Source of the DNA: Congeria kusceri
Lineage: Eukaryota > Mollusca > Bivalvia > Myida > Dreissenidae
DNA: 64,000 nucleotides
NCBI GenBank assembly: GCA_027627225.1
Contig: CM051027.1
Span: 42,779,618-42,843,617 of the forward strand
Direction of reading: 5' to 3'
The notes beneath the pieces were generated by a model. That model was not told the origin of the DNA and ran no database searches. It saw only the letters and a list, made by a program, of their open reading frames with translations. Numbering within the stretch: the stretch's first letter is position 1; each line of letters starts with the position of its first letter. Both the position numbers and the translations under genes were made by a program. Shown here piece by piece: positions 36,432 to 47,878 of this stretch.

Positions 36432-37059
36432 CTGTGGAATTCAAGAAACATCTGAACAAATAGACGTAAATATAATAAATTATGTAATACTACTTATGAA
36501 GTCATTCATCTGTCACATGAAATCGAAACAACTTTTCCCTAATTATATATGTTTCACGCAATATTTAAAACGTAGAATTAACATTGAAAAAGAAATAGCC
36601 CTTTGTAATGACCAAATATCTGAATTCGAACAAAAATGGCGACGACTACTAGAGTTATAATAATATAATAAAACAATCAGTTCACTTGTAAACATCTTGT
36701 AAATGTCTTTCTGTATCTTTTTTTCCCCCAATGTTTATATATCATAACCACTCATAAGAATCCCAAGCATCTGATATACACATCACCAATTATACTATTG
36801 TTACGATTAAAGTGCATAATATGTTGTAACATGTATGTTTTGCTGTAACAATATAACACCTGTATATATTATATTGAATATAAAAAGAAAAACAAAAGAA
36901 TATGACATAATTAAACAGACTAAACATGCATACATAATATTTGTTTTGCAAATGTACATGAATGCTATAAGCCTATACCATTAGTAAACAAATTAAGGTA
37001 AGCTTTGCTCAAGTATTTCGAATTTCTTGTATAAGTTGAACACATTACAATATAAAAAC

Positions 37060-38495
37060 AAGAAACGTGGAAATTCCACGAAAACTAAATTTTTCGAACG
37101 AAATGCTTAAAAGTCAGCACAATAATGAAAGAAAGTTCTGGGTGCCATATGCATTCCTAAGCGAGGTCTCGTTATAAGGTATTTATGTGTGAAGTTTCAG
37201 TAAAAAATATCGCAATGCGTTCTCAAATTATTGAGCAGAAACCATTTTTGTATTTTTAGTAACATTGACCTTGACCTTGATCTCACCCACCCCATATGCA
37301 ATCCAACGCGTGGTCAAGATACAAGGTATCTATGTATGAAGTTCATTCAAATATCTTGATGCATTCAAAAGTTATTGAGCGGAAACCATTTTTCTATTTT
37401 TAGTAATGGAGACCTTGACCCCACCCACCCTATATGCAATCCCAAGCGAGGTCTCATTATAAGGTATCTACGTATTGAGTTTCATTAAAGTATCTCCATG
37501 CATTGTCAAGTTATTGAGCGAAAACTGTTTTTCTATTTTTAGTAACGGTGACCTTGGCCTTGACCCCACCCACCACATATGCAATTTCAAGAAAGGCCTT
37601 AATATAAGGTATCTATGTATGAAGTTTCATTAAATTATCTGGATGCGTTCTCAAGTTATTAAGCGGAAACCATTTTATATTTGAAGTAACTCTCACCTTG
37701 ACCTTGACCACACCCACCCCATATGCAATCTCAAGCAAGGCTTCGATATAAGGTATATATGCATGAAGTTTTATAAAAAATCTCGATGCGTTCTCAAGTT
37801 TTTGAGAAGAAACCGTTTGTCTATTTTTAGTAACGGTAACCTTGACCTTGACACAAACCAACCCATATGCAATCCATTAGTGAGGTCTCAATACAAGGTA
37901 TCTATGTATGAAGTTTCATTAAAATATCTCGATGCGTTCTCAAGTTATTGAGCAGAAACCGTTTTTCTAGTTTTAGTAACGGTGACCTTGACCTTGACCC
38001 CACCCACCCCATATGCAATCCCAAGCGAGGTCTCGATATATGGTATCTATGTATGAAGTTTCATAGAAATATCTTTATGGATTCTTAAGTTATTGAGCGG
38101 AAACCGTTTTCTATTTTTAGTAACGGTTACCTTGACCTTAACCCCACCCACCTCATATGCAATCCCAAGCAAGGTCATGATATAAGGTATATATGTATGA
38201 AGTTTCATTAAAATACCTCGATGCGTTCTCAAGTTATTGAGAGGAAACCGTTTTTCTATTTTTAGTAACGGTGACCTTGACCTCAACCCGACCCACCCCA
38301 TATGCAATCCCAAGTGAGGGCTCAATATAAGGTATCTACCTATGAAGTTTCATTGAAATATCTCAATCCGTTATCGAGTTAGAGAGCGGAAACGGAAAGT
38401 TGACGCCGCCACCCCGCCCGCCCGTCCGCCCGCCCGCCCAACGACATACCCCAATCTAATAAGCGAAATTTTTCTTCGAAAAATTTGGTTAACAA
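37060..38495 (+). repeat. Dispersed repeat with 145-bp tandem units
   Basis: About nine copies of a 134-148 bp unit, marked by CCATATGCAATCC (37161, 37292, 37425, 37572, 37719, 37863, 38009, 38151, 38298), GGTATCTATGTATGAAG and TCTATTTTTAGTAACGGT. The block starts near AAATTTTTCGAACGAAA (37089) and ends near CGAAAAATTTGG (38476), an inverted end pair. A GCCCGCCCGTCC-rich tract at 38410-38440 precedes the right end. Probably a non-autonomous mobile element with internal tandem repeats. Confidence 0.75.
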
Positions 38496-38581
38496 ATTAC
38501 TAATTTGTAATAATATGCAGTGATGAATAGTATACAAATAGGAACATACCACTTTAGCTTGTAATGTTTATTTGATATATG

Positions 38582-38791
38582 TTAGTGCCCGATCAGGCCA
38601 TTTCGTCTGTACTGTCTGAAGTTTTCGATTACGTCATTCACATTGTCATAAATGTCAAACCTTATGTGTTCATCAGCAACAGGTTGCCCATACACAGCCC
38701 CATTGAAGTACGTACCAGGCACTCTAATATTTGGGTGTATGTGAAGCCTGTTGATAAGCCCCTGGTTGAGTTTGGTGACGCAATCGACAGT
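38582..38791 (-). CDS. Unidentified coding-like stretch without start codon
   Basis: Between a TGA at 38792-38794 and a TAA at 38582-38584 the minus strand is open for 69 codons with no ATG in the leading part. The peptide is of normal, non-repetitive composition: it starts TVDCVTKLNQGLINRL, has HPNIRVPGTYFNGAVYG in the middle and ends NFRQYRRNGLIGH. AATAAA lies at 38567-38572, 10 nt after the stop. This looks like the C-terminal end of a protein: a last exon, or the tail of a transposon-encoded protein. It lies next to the 3' end of LINE-5, but its sequence does not resemble the C-terminus of LINE-1, so it may be another element. No family recognised. Confidence 0.4.
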   Translation of the reverse strand, partial: TVDCVTKLNQGLINRLHIHPNIRVPGTYFNGAVYGQPVADEHIRFDIYDNVNDVIENFRQYRRNGLIGH

Positions 38792-38879
38792 TCATAGGAG
38801 CGCGTCTCCGCATAATTAATTAACAATTAAAAATTAAATAGTGATAGTTCATTAATATAGAAAGAGAAAATTATAGGTA

Positions 38880-39143
38880 AATATGTTGGAGAATAGCATT
38901 CTCGTAATTCCATGTAAATGTCACAAATCAGCACGAAATGAAACTCGTCCTCGATTTCGTGGCTGTGGCAGAATTCACACTTCTTTCTTGCCGGGCAATG
39001 TGACGATGTCGTACTTGTTCAATCAATAGTTTATGCCAGGTCAGTCTTATTTTGGCAAGAGCCTGAATGTGTTTACCATTATCCATGGTAATTAAATAGT
39101 CCGACGTTTCAAAGTTCGGTTTTAAAGCATTAAATAAGTGCAC
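38880..39143 (-). pseudogene. LINE-5 C-terminal zinc-knuckle region
   Basis: ALAKIRLTWHKLLIEQVRHRHI near 39050, then after a +1 frameshift a CEFCHSHEIEDEFHFVLIC knuckle (CxxC...H...C) near 38960. This is the same block as CLLCNKNDIEDEYHFMCIC in LINE-1, so the two belong to related families. It is followed by stops near 38840. Confidence 0.75.
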
Positions 39144-39518
39144 TAGACAGTTCCACAGCGCTTTAATAACGGAGTCTCTATATAACTAGTATTTAAGACG
39201 TATTATAAATTCTGCTTAAATAGTTTAACGTTTATAACGGAGTCTCTATATAACCAGTTAAAACCAGTTTGTTGTTATAATTGCCTGATGTTTGACAACT
39301 AATTGCTCCGCGATTCACAGACGTTCAACAAGTTAATATATGTAGCATATAAAATGGTACTAACGTTGTAACTATTTATTAACTTAAAACAATATTTCAC
39401 AATATTTATCTTCTACTTATTATCAGTGGGCATCGTCCTGTTTCACCATATAAGGCTAACGTGTTTGTGGACATTTTCACATTAAATGCTCGTTTCAGGC
39501 ATTTTCTATGTACTCTTT

Positions 39519-41014
39519 CTATATTTTCTGCCAGTGAGAATCCCCATAGCTAAGTACCGACCCAACATACGTGTCAAATAAGTCCAATGCTATTTTAATT
39601 GGCACGTACATATATTTCGTTAAGTTTTCAAGCGCGAATATTGACTTCTTTGCTTTGCCGGCTAGGTTTTCTATACCCTTCATACACGATTCGCCGGAAC
39701 TCAGCACACATCCCAAGTAATTGAAAGAATCTATGACTTAAAATTTGTCTGCAATATGTCCATCGTTCGTTTCGTCTCAAAATGCCGCCTTTTCGAAACA
39801 ACATAGTCTTGATTTTATCTACATTAACCGATAATTGCCATCTCTTACAATAACTCTCTAATTGGTTGAGGTGTAACTGTATCCGTTTCGCTTAGTAGGC
39901 GCAGTCATCTGCTAACATTATAAGGGATATTGATAGCCGATCAAGTGTCAGCCCCGAAAAAAATGTTATTTTCTGGGTCACTCACGAAATGACAAAACAG
40001 GATCGGAAAAGTTAACTGCCCTTGGAATAATCCAACGTCGCTCTGGAATTCTGATAGGTTATTTAGGTTTCCCACGCATGACCGGACTTTACTACATATT
40101 AACCGCAAGATTCGTAGCACTTTGCCATCGACACCTTCTCGTATAAGCTTGAACCACAGTCCATTTCGGTAGATCATATCAAATCATTTACTGTAATCGA
40201 TGAATGCCACATACACCTTTTCTCGTTTATTTATTTAGTTTTGTATACTGTTATGCAGTATGAATAAAGCCGAACTGTGCGTCAGACAGTTTATCGAAGG
40301 CCACAGTGTAATTATTTCGTTTAAAACCTGGTGAATACCTTCAGACCACTGTGGCGGAAATTCACCAGTATTGAGAATATGATTAGATAGTATCACCAGT
40401 GGCTTTAAGAGAATCTCTACACCTTCGATGACATACTCATTCAATAAGTTGTCTAGTCCACATGCCTTATTTCTGTTTAACAACTTTATAGCCTCTATAA
40501 CTTCCGGTTCTGATATCGTGTTCTTCGTATAATGGGTTGATTACGACCTGTTCACTGTTTAAATTTGACATACATGTTTCAACTTCTTCGTTTGAGTTGT
40601 TGTCCTGTAACTGTGACAGTGTTTTAAAGTGATTAAAAAGGCCTGTTTCGTAATACTTGCATCTCTATGCTGCTTATGGCTTAAAAAAAGAATTCACGTG
40701 GGTTTTTCGTTCTTAGTTCATGCATCTGTCTACCACTGTCTGTTTTAAATTTATGTTTTCGTATACAGTACGTGTAGTCCTTCATTGCCCGTGTCATTGC
40801 TTCAAACAACTCTATGGTTCTATTACAAGTGTAATGCTTAATCGACTCTTTAAAAACATCCCTCTTGGCTTTACGCTCGTTATTAAACCATCGCTTGTGT
40901 TCCTTATATTGGCCGTCTGTTAACGTCTGGTGTTTATTTATGATAACTGTCCTAAATTATTTGTTTGCCTTTTCTGCTATATAATCCGATAGCAAGGTCT
41001 GGTCTGCAGCTTCT
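39519..41014 (-). pseudogene. LINE-5 reverse transcriptase domain
   Basis: Begins in frame with the endonuclease tail across the insertion (DTE|AADQTLLSDYIAEKANK). A linker, KWW-like RRWFNNERKAKRDVFKESI, is near 40870. The RT start LNRNKACGLDNLLNEYVIEG is at 40480. Motif A reads FIDYSK-stop-FD: TGA at 40184-40186 replaces the usual Ala. Motif C LADDCAY is at 39904-39915 with both Asp intact. Downstream LESYCKRWQLSVN, FRKGG and GCVLSSGESCMKGIENLAGKA (39716) align with the start of LINE-1. Several frameshifts. Not functional. Confidence 0.8.
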
Positions 41015-41308
41015 GGTTAGATACCAGTAAATCAATGTGTATCCCTCCGTGGTCCATTCGAAAGTAGTGCTTATTACTAAAGAGTTCCTTTTCTCTTCTG
41101 GTATAAAAGCCATTTAGCAATCTCAGACATGCTTTTTGCGGTTATTTCTAATATCCCATGTGTGTCTGGAACATTTTGGAATATTTCATTGGAGGCTAAC
41201 TTGAAAGGTGAACTTTTGGGGTGGGTTTACTGTGGTATGGGGCTTTTGTCGAAATATGACTGCCGAAACCCTGTTTTCTACCGGTGTCTGCATTCAGGCG
41301 AAATGCAT

Positions 41309-41512
41309 TGTTCTATAGAGTCTATTCACGCTGATTATTTATTATTATTGGGGGCAATATTAATAAGTTTTTGAGTTTTTTCCACTTTTATTTTATCGTT
41401 ATAACTACATGAGTATTCATGGTTCGATTGATTTACTTACTAAAATTGTACATTTTATAATCGGTTAGATTTTACGACAAAAGGCTAGCAATCACTAAAC
41501 TCCTTCTTAACA
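41309..41512 (-). repeat. BEL/Pao 3' LTR
   Basis: Starts TGTTCTATAGAGTC and ends CTTCTTAACA on the plus strand. It matches the 5' LTR with about 20 differences, including small indels. Confidence 0.9.
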
Positions 41513-41525
41513 ATTCCCCCTTTGT
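41513..41525 (-). promoter_or_regulatory. Polypurine tract
   Basis: The minus strand reads AACAAAGGGGGAAT directly before the 3' LTR. It primes plus-strand synthesis in LTR elements. Confidence 0.75.
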
Positions 41526-42558
41526 TGATGGTACAACCATCAAGAGATATTTATCATAAGAATTTTAGAATCAACCGTGCTTTTGTTGTATGCTCTATGC
41601 AACTATAGCTATACCCGACGACTAGTAATATCAATTCAAATAATACCAGTTTTATACTTGCTTACTATAGATCTATAGATACCAAACTTGGTATTGAATT
41701 GTCTATCAAAAGATTCTATTGGATACACTTATACATCTTAACCTGTACAGTAAACATTAATGTATTTCGCTCGAAATAGCAACAATCAAGGTCATAACAA
41801 TTTGGATATATACAAAGCAATACAGTTTTCTTAATGCTCAACAAACTCCTTACTTTGCAAAGACATGTCTATAATAATTGTTTTCCAATGAACAGGATTT
41901 TTAAACATGATATAATATGGCACTTTTAAGTGAAAAATTTAAAGCTTAAAAACAATTATAAAATTTAAATTTCTGTCCTTAAAAGTAACGTATTTAGTAA
42001 CATACTAAAGCTAACATTACTGAAGCAAATTATGATATAACTACTTTTCAAACAACACATATACTTGTATTTACATATTGTCATGTCCTATGTAATAAAA
42101 CACCTTATTCTGACCATATTAAGGACTCGCTTGAGATAAAGGCAAATCAATTTAAACATATATACAAACCTTGAACATTACAGAAACATTTCTGTTCATT
42201 TTCAATTCCATAGCTTGACCATGTTCTAAAGTTCAACAACAGACTTCTCTCAACGGTCATCTTCAATCTTCATAACCTTCTGGATTATATATAGACACAA
42301 AGTTTCTATAGTAAACTTTTAACATACACGTGAGGACATGAGTAGTATTTATGTTGTTCACCATTCTTCTAGGAATAACACTTATGCACTTCAATGATTT
42401 TGAAAGAGGATTATTATGCCTCTTTTAATTTATTAACACTGATAACACTAAAAAAAAGAGAGGATTATAATAATGCCTCTTTTATTTATTAACACTGATT
42501 ACACTCAATCTGAAGAATCGCTGATGTTGAGTTCAAGGGGACACAACTTGACAATCTG
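41526..42558 (-). other. BEL/Pao 3' non-coding region
   Basis: About 1 kb of AT-rich DNA between the last coding domain and the polypurine tract. A 67-bp direct repeat with AGAGGATTATNATGCCTCTTTTA words occurs at 42408 and 42460. No env-like frame seen. Confidence 0.6.
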
Positions 42559-42983
42559 TTAAACCAGCTCTTTGCCGCCAACTACGACAGATGCCGCTCG
42601 AACATGTCCATCCCGGCCTGTATGAACTTTACAAACACGCCCTAGTGGCCAGTTACCGCGAGGCACCTCTGGATTGATGGCAATAACAATGTCACCTTTA
42701 CGGATGTCTTTTGTTTCTCTGTTCCATTTGCTTCGCTGATTCAAGGCTGGTAACCATTCACGAAGCCATCTTGTCCAAAAATGGCTTACAAGCTCCTGTA
42801 CCCGCCTCCATCGTTTTACAGGATCCTACTGCGTTTCATATACTGATTGTGGTGCAAACTGATCACCTATTTGTCCGAACAAGAAATGGTTAGGTGTCAA
42901 AGGGGTACAGTCACTTGGATTTGATGATTGGTAAGTTAGTGGTCGTGAGTTTATCAAACTTTCTGCTCCAGTGAATGCTGTTG
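42559..42983 (-). pseudogene. BEL/Pao C-terminal DUF5641-type domain
   Basis: Open piece 42744-42559 with KWNRETKDIRKGDIVIAI, PRGNWPLGRVCKVHTGRDGHVRAA and VVGG. This is the conserved C-terminal domain after the integrase in BEL/Pao elements. The link to 42984 is broken by frameshifts. Confidence 0.8.
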
Positions 42984-43939
42984 TTAGCTCTCATCCGTAT
43001 CATCCGCATTCTTCAATATTGCATAGATTGCTCTCTTAGCTGTTTTGATTAACAACTCATGTACTCCACCCCAGTGTGGTGCAAGAGGGGGATTGAACTG
43101 CCATTCAATTCCTTTATTTGCTGTGCTTTCAACTATTTTATTTTCACTGTCTTTTAACTCAGTAACTAACTGTTTTAGCTTTTCATCAGCTTTAACAAAG
43201 TTTGTGCTGTTATCTGACAACATTTTCACTGGCATTCCTCTTCTGTTAACCATTCGGTAAAATGCCTTTTAAAAAATAGTTCGTGTCCAAACCGGAGGCC
43301 ATTTCTAAATGTACAGCCCGTGTTGAAAGACATGTAAACAAACACAAGTAACGCTTTTGTCGTCTTCTTCCTCGACCTTGAACAGTGACGAACGGACCAC
43401 CATAATCAACAGCAGTATTTGCAAAAGCTCTCAACGGTATGTTTACACGAATAGTCGGTAAAGGTGACATGGTTTGTTTCCGTGCTTTTAACTTCCTTTG
43501 TCTGCATTCCATACAGTTGTTTTCAACTTCTCTGATAGCTTCCCTAGCCGTTATAATCCAGTACCGGCTAGACAAATCAGAAAGTACTTGATTCGTCCCA
43601 CAGTGATTGTTGTTTTCATGAAACTGTTTCATAATTAATTTTGTTACAGCACTCTTTCTTGGTAAAATGATGGGAACATTTTGTATTATATGGCAAACAT
43701 TCAGCAAATGCAAGTCTTCCGTCACACCTTTCACAGTCAATTTTTGGATTCAGCTTCAACAACTTGCTATTGCTCTGAATATTCAGATTTTGACTGTGCC
43801 TTTTATATTCTTCTGGATAATGGTCCTTTTGTGTTTCTCTTATTATGTCATTTTCGCTATCTTCTATTTCATAAGCCTTTAGCGAGCCATTTTCTCTGTA
43901 CACCTTTGATGTTTGACAGTTTTCAATGAAACGAAGCAC
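42984..43939 (-). pseudogene. BEL/Pao integrase
   Basis: The linker SNSKLLKLNPKID near 43770 precedes the HHCC domain (HENNNH...NNCMECRQRK, 43640-43490). The core first Asp is in NTAVDYGGPF near 43400, the second in LSDNSTNFV (43215) and Glu in HWGGVHELL near 43065. Thus the D,D,E triad is recognisable. A break at 43246 splits the core, and 43740/43616 frames overlap with a shift. It would join the cDNA to the genome. Confidence 0.85.
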
Positions 43940-44257
43940 CCAACCGAAAAAACGAACTAGTCGATACCAACTTGAAAATCTTTCAGAAGCGAGTAGAGAC
44001 TCCTCAGTTTTCGATTCTATGTGAACTATATTATAGCTCGCTTGCTTGAATTCTGTTGTGGCCTCTTTATTTGTCTCTACAAGACTCTCTGGCCACCCAT
44101 CACTGTCCTATTTCAGGAAGTTTGGTCATTTAACCAAACAATAGATTCACTAAGTTCAGTCACAGTCAATCCTCTAGATATGAAATCTGCTGGATTCTCT
44201 TTACTCAGCACATAACGCCATTGTTGAGGTTCTGTTGAACTCTGGATCTCACCCACC

Positions 44258-44870
44258 CTATATATTGGCAACAAACGTTTTCATTCTTCTACTCTGATTC
44301 CGAACCCAAAACAGCACGTTCATACTATCGGACCAGAATGTCGAATTCTTTATAGGCATTTCTAGTGCCTTGTTCACCTTTTTTGTCAACTTCAAACCTA
44401 ACACTGCTGCCTGAATTTCAAGTCGCGGAATACTTACTGCTTCCAGTGGTGCTACTTTTCCTTTAGCAGTCACCAATCTTACAGTTACTGAGCCAGCCTT
44501 GTAAGAGCTTCTAGTATACACAATTCCTCCATATGCTATGCTGGAGGCATCAACAAATGTATGCATTGTCATTTCAATCAGCTTATCTTCACTGTTTTCT
44601 TTTTGAAGGCATCTTGGCACTCTTATCATGTCTAAATGGTGCAGTTCATTAAACCACTGTCTTATTTCTTTAGCTAATTCAGGTTGGACTTTATCATCCC
44701 AATTGATTCCACAGACCCAAATCTCTTGCATTCAGACTTTTGCTTTTAAGATGAACGGTGCAATCAACCCAAGTGGATCAAATACTGAAGCCAGTTTTCT
44801 TAGAAAACTCCTCTTTGTAAGTGTCATTTCGGTATTCGTCATATCAGTCTGGAAACTGAACTGATCTTCT
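44258..44870 (-). pseudogene. BEL/Pao A17/RNase H-like region
   Basis: LGLIAPFILKAKV near 44765 in one frame, then 44731-44258: IWVCGINWDDKV, WFNELHHLDMIRVPRCL, HTFVDASSIAYGGIVY (first RNase H Asp), PRLEIQAAVLGLKL (Glu) and STFWSDSMNVLFW (Asp). This is the Peptidase_A17/RNase H block typical of Pao elements. A stop falls right before the ATG at 44731. Confidence 0.8.
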
Positions 44871-44879
44871 TTTGCTAGC

Positions 44880-45845
44880 ACAACTGCCCTAATGTTTTCA
44901 CTGACGGCAAATCACTCTTTGCTAAGTTAATCTGAGATGCCCTATCTTCTGCAGGAATTGTTTTCAGGACTTCTTCAGAGTTTGACAACCATTTTCTCAC
45001 GTGCATTCCAGCTTTTCCCCAGAGTGCACTCAACTGTTGATAGAGTTCATACGTTCTCTTGGATTGTTTACTGAATCCATGCTGTCATCCATGTATATTG
45101 ATTATTTTACTGTTTTAGTTGCTAAGGGGAAAAGATCTGCAAATTTCACAGCATTATGTTGGGATACAAGTTGTGCAAGAAATGGTGAAGAATTTACACC
45201 GAACACAAGTCTCGTGAACTGATACGTCTCTATTGGCTACTCTGGAGAACTACGCCACAGAAATCGATGGTATGACTGGTCACTTTCTTGTAGCCCTATT
45301 CTTAAATACATTTCTGCCACATCACAATCTAGTGCAATTGAGTTCTTTCTGAATTTCAGTAGTATGTCATGCAAGTCTTTTTGTAGCTTTGGTCCCTGGT
45401 GAATGACACCATTCAGACTGATATTATTGTGTTTTGCAGATGCATCGAAAACCAGGCGTACTTTGGTTGTTTCTCTATCAGATCTTACGACCGGAAAATA
45501 TGGCAAAAACCAGCCTTTCATGTCACGTTCTTTTTTATTCAACTTTTGAACATAACCCTTTTCTTCATACTGTTCAATTGTTTTCCTGTATACATCATTT
45601 AGTTCATTGTCTTTTTTCAGTCTTTTTTCAGTATTCACTAGCCTATTTACAGCAGCTTCATAATTTTCTGTCAATTCATTTTTGATTTCCTTCCATGGTA
45701 TTGAAACTTTGTAGAAGTTGTTGTCATATTCATTTGAGCTCTCAGCTGTCTTCATAATCTCTTGATCTATTTCTGACAATTTACTTTTTGTGTCTACATT
45801 TTCAATGTTCCAGAACTGGGTCAGATCAACACCTGTGTCATTCAC
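44880..45845 (-). pseudogene. BEL/Pao reverse transcriptase
   Basis: The open piece 45845-45237 includes FWNIENVDT, GWFLPYFPVV, RLVFDASAKHNNISLN, GPKLQKDLHDILL and ALDCDVAEMYLRIGL with RT motif A, ending HRFLWRSS. A break at 45240 follows. Motif C YMDD is seen at 45084-45095 in another frame (SIYMDDSMDSV). WGKAGMHVRKWLSNSEEVL follows near 45000. Both catalytic Asp pairs are present, but frame breaks prevent a protein. Confidence 0.85.
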
Positions 45846-46420
45846 ATGAATGTCATATACACATTTGGTTCCGGCGCTTCAATAGTTCCACACAAGTCCA
45901 TCCTAGAGGTGTCAGCCTTGCTACTGGTTCTGCTGTATTCCCTGTTATTTCTCTTCTCGAAACATGCAAGTCTGCATTATCAAGTCCAATCAGGATATCA
46001 GCTGTGGGTTTCCTTGGAACTGATGAAAACTCTGTGTTTTGTAAATGGTTGTTCTTCCTTCATTACTTTTATCAATCAACTACTTTCAATTCACTGGTGA
46101 CATTTCTGACAGTTTATGCATCAATATCTTTATGAAATGTTCCATCAATGCTTTGGATTTCAAATGTCAATGACTTTGTATAGCAGGTTTCAACTTTATT
46201 GTTTAACGTTCTCACAGACATTTCCGTTTGTATTCCTTGCAGATTAAGTTCAGCGGATACATTCGCATTCACATATGTCTTTGTATTAGCATCGTCTTGC
46301 AAGGCATTCACTTTCATAATTCTATTTCCCGATTTCAGTACAACAGGTACAGTTCGTAGCGCAATATATTGTGAACTGTTGGTATGATATGTTTCATGTC
46401 TACTCTGGAAAGTTGTTGTT
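45846..46420 (-). pseudogene. BEL/Pao aspartic protease region
   Basis: ALRTVPVVLKSGNR-type entry near 46350, MKVNALQDDANTKTYVNANV at 46317 (A-type DD/N context), ADILIGLDNADLHVSRREI near 46000 and PVARLTPLGWTC near 45920, the hallmark end of the DUF1758-type protease of this superfamily. Frameshifts near 46110 and 45850. Confidence 0.75.
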
Positions 46421-46449
46421 GTATCTCTAGAGTCTGCAGAATCTCTTTT

Positions 46450-47674
46450 CTAAGGTCTGTGTAACAGTCGGTGATGAACTTTGCAACAACCATCTATCAC
46501 GCACTTCCTGTAGTTTCGGCAATTATTTCCAAGATGGTTGTCTCTGAGACACCTGGAACAAAGCCTCAGCTCTTTAGCTTTATCCCATCTTTCTGCAGAT
46601 GTTAGATTTATGAATACATCACAGTCCCAAATGGCATGTGTTTTCTTGCATATTTTACATTCTCTCTGATTTCTTCCTTGTTTCTCCTCATGTGTGAAGA
46701 AGGACCTATCACGTTGCTCTTTTCTCTGTTTCAGACCATTTTTCGTTTCCTGAGCAATTGTCTTGAACTCTAACTCTTTGGTTATCCATTCATTCAACAT
46801 CTCAATTGATTCATCTTTGCTATTTTCAAACAACCATCTTTCAAAACGTCAGTTCATGCTATCTGGTAACTTTTTTAGAAGTTGTTGGTACAAGAAGTTG
46901 CTATGTAAGCCTTCCATTTTCAGTTCTTTTAAATTTATCTATATCACATCTAATAAGTCTGCAAACTGTTCGACATATCTGCTATTTTCATGCTTTATGG
47001 CTGGAAACTTCTCAATTTCTTCAATGAAATGGTTTACACGCCTCCTTTATCCCCCAAACTTCCTATTTAGTCTCTCCTTTGCTCCATAAGCGTATGCCGA
47101 GTGACCTAAGCCCTCTATGGCTTTGAGCGCCTCACCTCTTAGATATTGTCTCAACTGTAATAATTTGTATTCAGGGCTGGACTCTGTTTTGTCAATGCAC
47201 GCAGTGAAGGCTGCCTTCCAAAATTCACAAGAATGTTGGTATGGAGACCCTCTTCATCTGTCTTGACAAATCTGTGTCTAAATGAGTTTTCTTACTTTTT
47301 TCATCAATTCCAACGTTACTTGCATTTGATGATGAATCCGACATTGTTTCATTATATTGTTCAACAACTTCCTCATACGATTTATGTATTCTGTCAATTT
47401 ATTTTATAGTTTCAGTCATTTCCTTAGTTCGTCCTTGTGTTTTATATTCATCACACAGTGCTTGGATGGTTGATATTATTTCATCCGTTGCTTCGTCAAC
47501 TTTATCAAGCAGCTCCTTTGCTACTCCTTCGTCCATTTCACTATCCGATAGTTCCGCTTTTAGTTTATTTGTATTGCGTATGTATTTAGTCTTTGCTTTT
47601 TGCTTAAGCAATTTTATTTCCACTATTCGTGATTCAATCACATGTTCGTTTTCTTTTCTCTCTTCTTGTGACAT
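46450..47674 (-). pseudogene. BEL/Pao gag
   Basis: The start MSQEERKENEHVIESRIVEI at 47674 opens a 91-residue piece rich in charged residues (coiled-coil type), ending in a stop at 47399. The middle (about 47390-46840) is broken into frames. The C-terminal part, 46833-46450, carries the zinc-knuckle region CKICKKTHAIWDC...LCSRCLRDNHLGNNC and a Cys/His tail (CCKVHH). It would package the RNA and build the particle. At least three frame breaks. Confidence 0.8.
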
Positions 47675-47852
47675 TGTTTATATGATGATTTTACTATCGA
47701 GAACTCAAAAAGTATTGTAAATATTAAATGTCAGCCTTCGTTTACATAATCAGCGTATTTATCTATATTTCTTGACAATCCGAATTACTACTCAAGTTTT
47801 CGATGTTTCGATTTGTGCGGGGATTTCCTATTTATTGCCGATTCACATCTCA

Positions 47853-47873
47853 CGTAACCACGCTCTGCTACCA
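47853..47873 (-). promoter_or_regulatory. Primer-binding site
   Basis: The minus strand reads TGGTAGCAGAGCGTGG starting 5 nt inside the 5' LTR border. Its complement ends in CCA, as required for a tRNA 3' end. The first 11 nt would pair with the acceptor end of initiator Met tRNA; the rest differs, so the primer identity is uncertain. Confidence 0.7.
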
Positions 47874-47878
47874 ACAAA

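Larger units (their letters stand above)
31495..36660 (+). pseudogene. LINE-4: L1/Tx1-like RT, split by two insertions
   Basis: Post-endonuclease linker from 31505. RT block ENNKSPGSDDITIEFYK at 31856, LIPKPGK near 31999, NWRPISLPNTDYNIA near 32043 and motif A FFADFEKAFD near 32244. Motif C reads LADGATYF near 32555: the second catalytic Asp is Gly (GGT at 32564), so the copy is dead even apart from its stops. The frame resumes through thumb and connection to 33762. After the first insertion it continues at 35441 with the zinc knuckle CDLCCEHVESIEHIFWEC, and after the second at 36432 it runs to a stop at about 36658 (EFEQKWRRLLEL). Joining the pieces restores an L1-type C-terminus. Confidence 0.85.
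31474..36890 (+). mobile_element. LINE-4 retrotransposon, 5'-truncated, nested insertions inside
   Basis: Starts at the AAT microsatellite without endonuclease. After the last stop come about 230 bp of AT-rich 3' UTR and an A-rich tail (ATATAAAAAGAAAAACAAAAG) near 36880. Its own length without insertions is about 2.9 kb. Confidence 0.7.

Noticed and set aside
43667..47720. Plus-strand frames of up to 115 codons
   Set aside because: Antisense shadows of the BEL/Pao genes.
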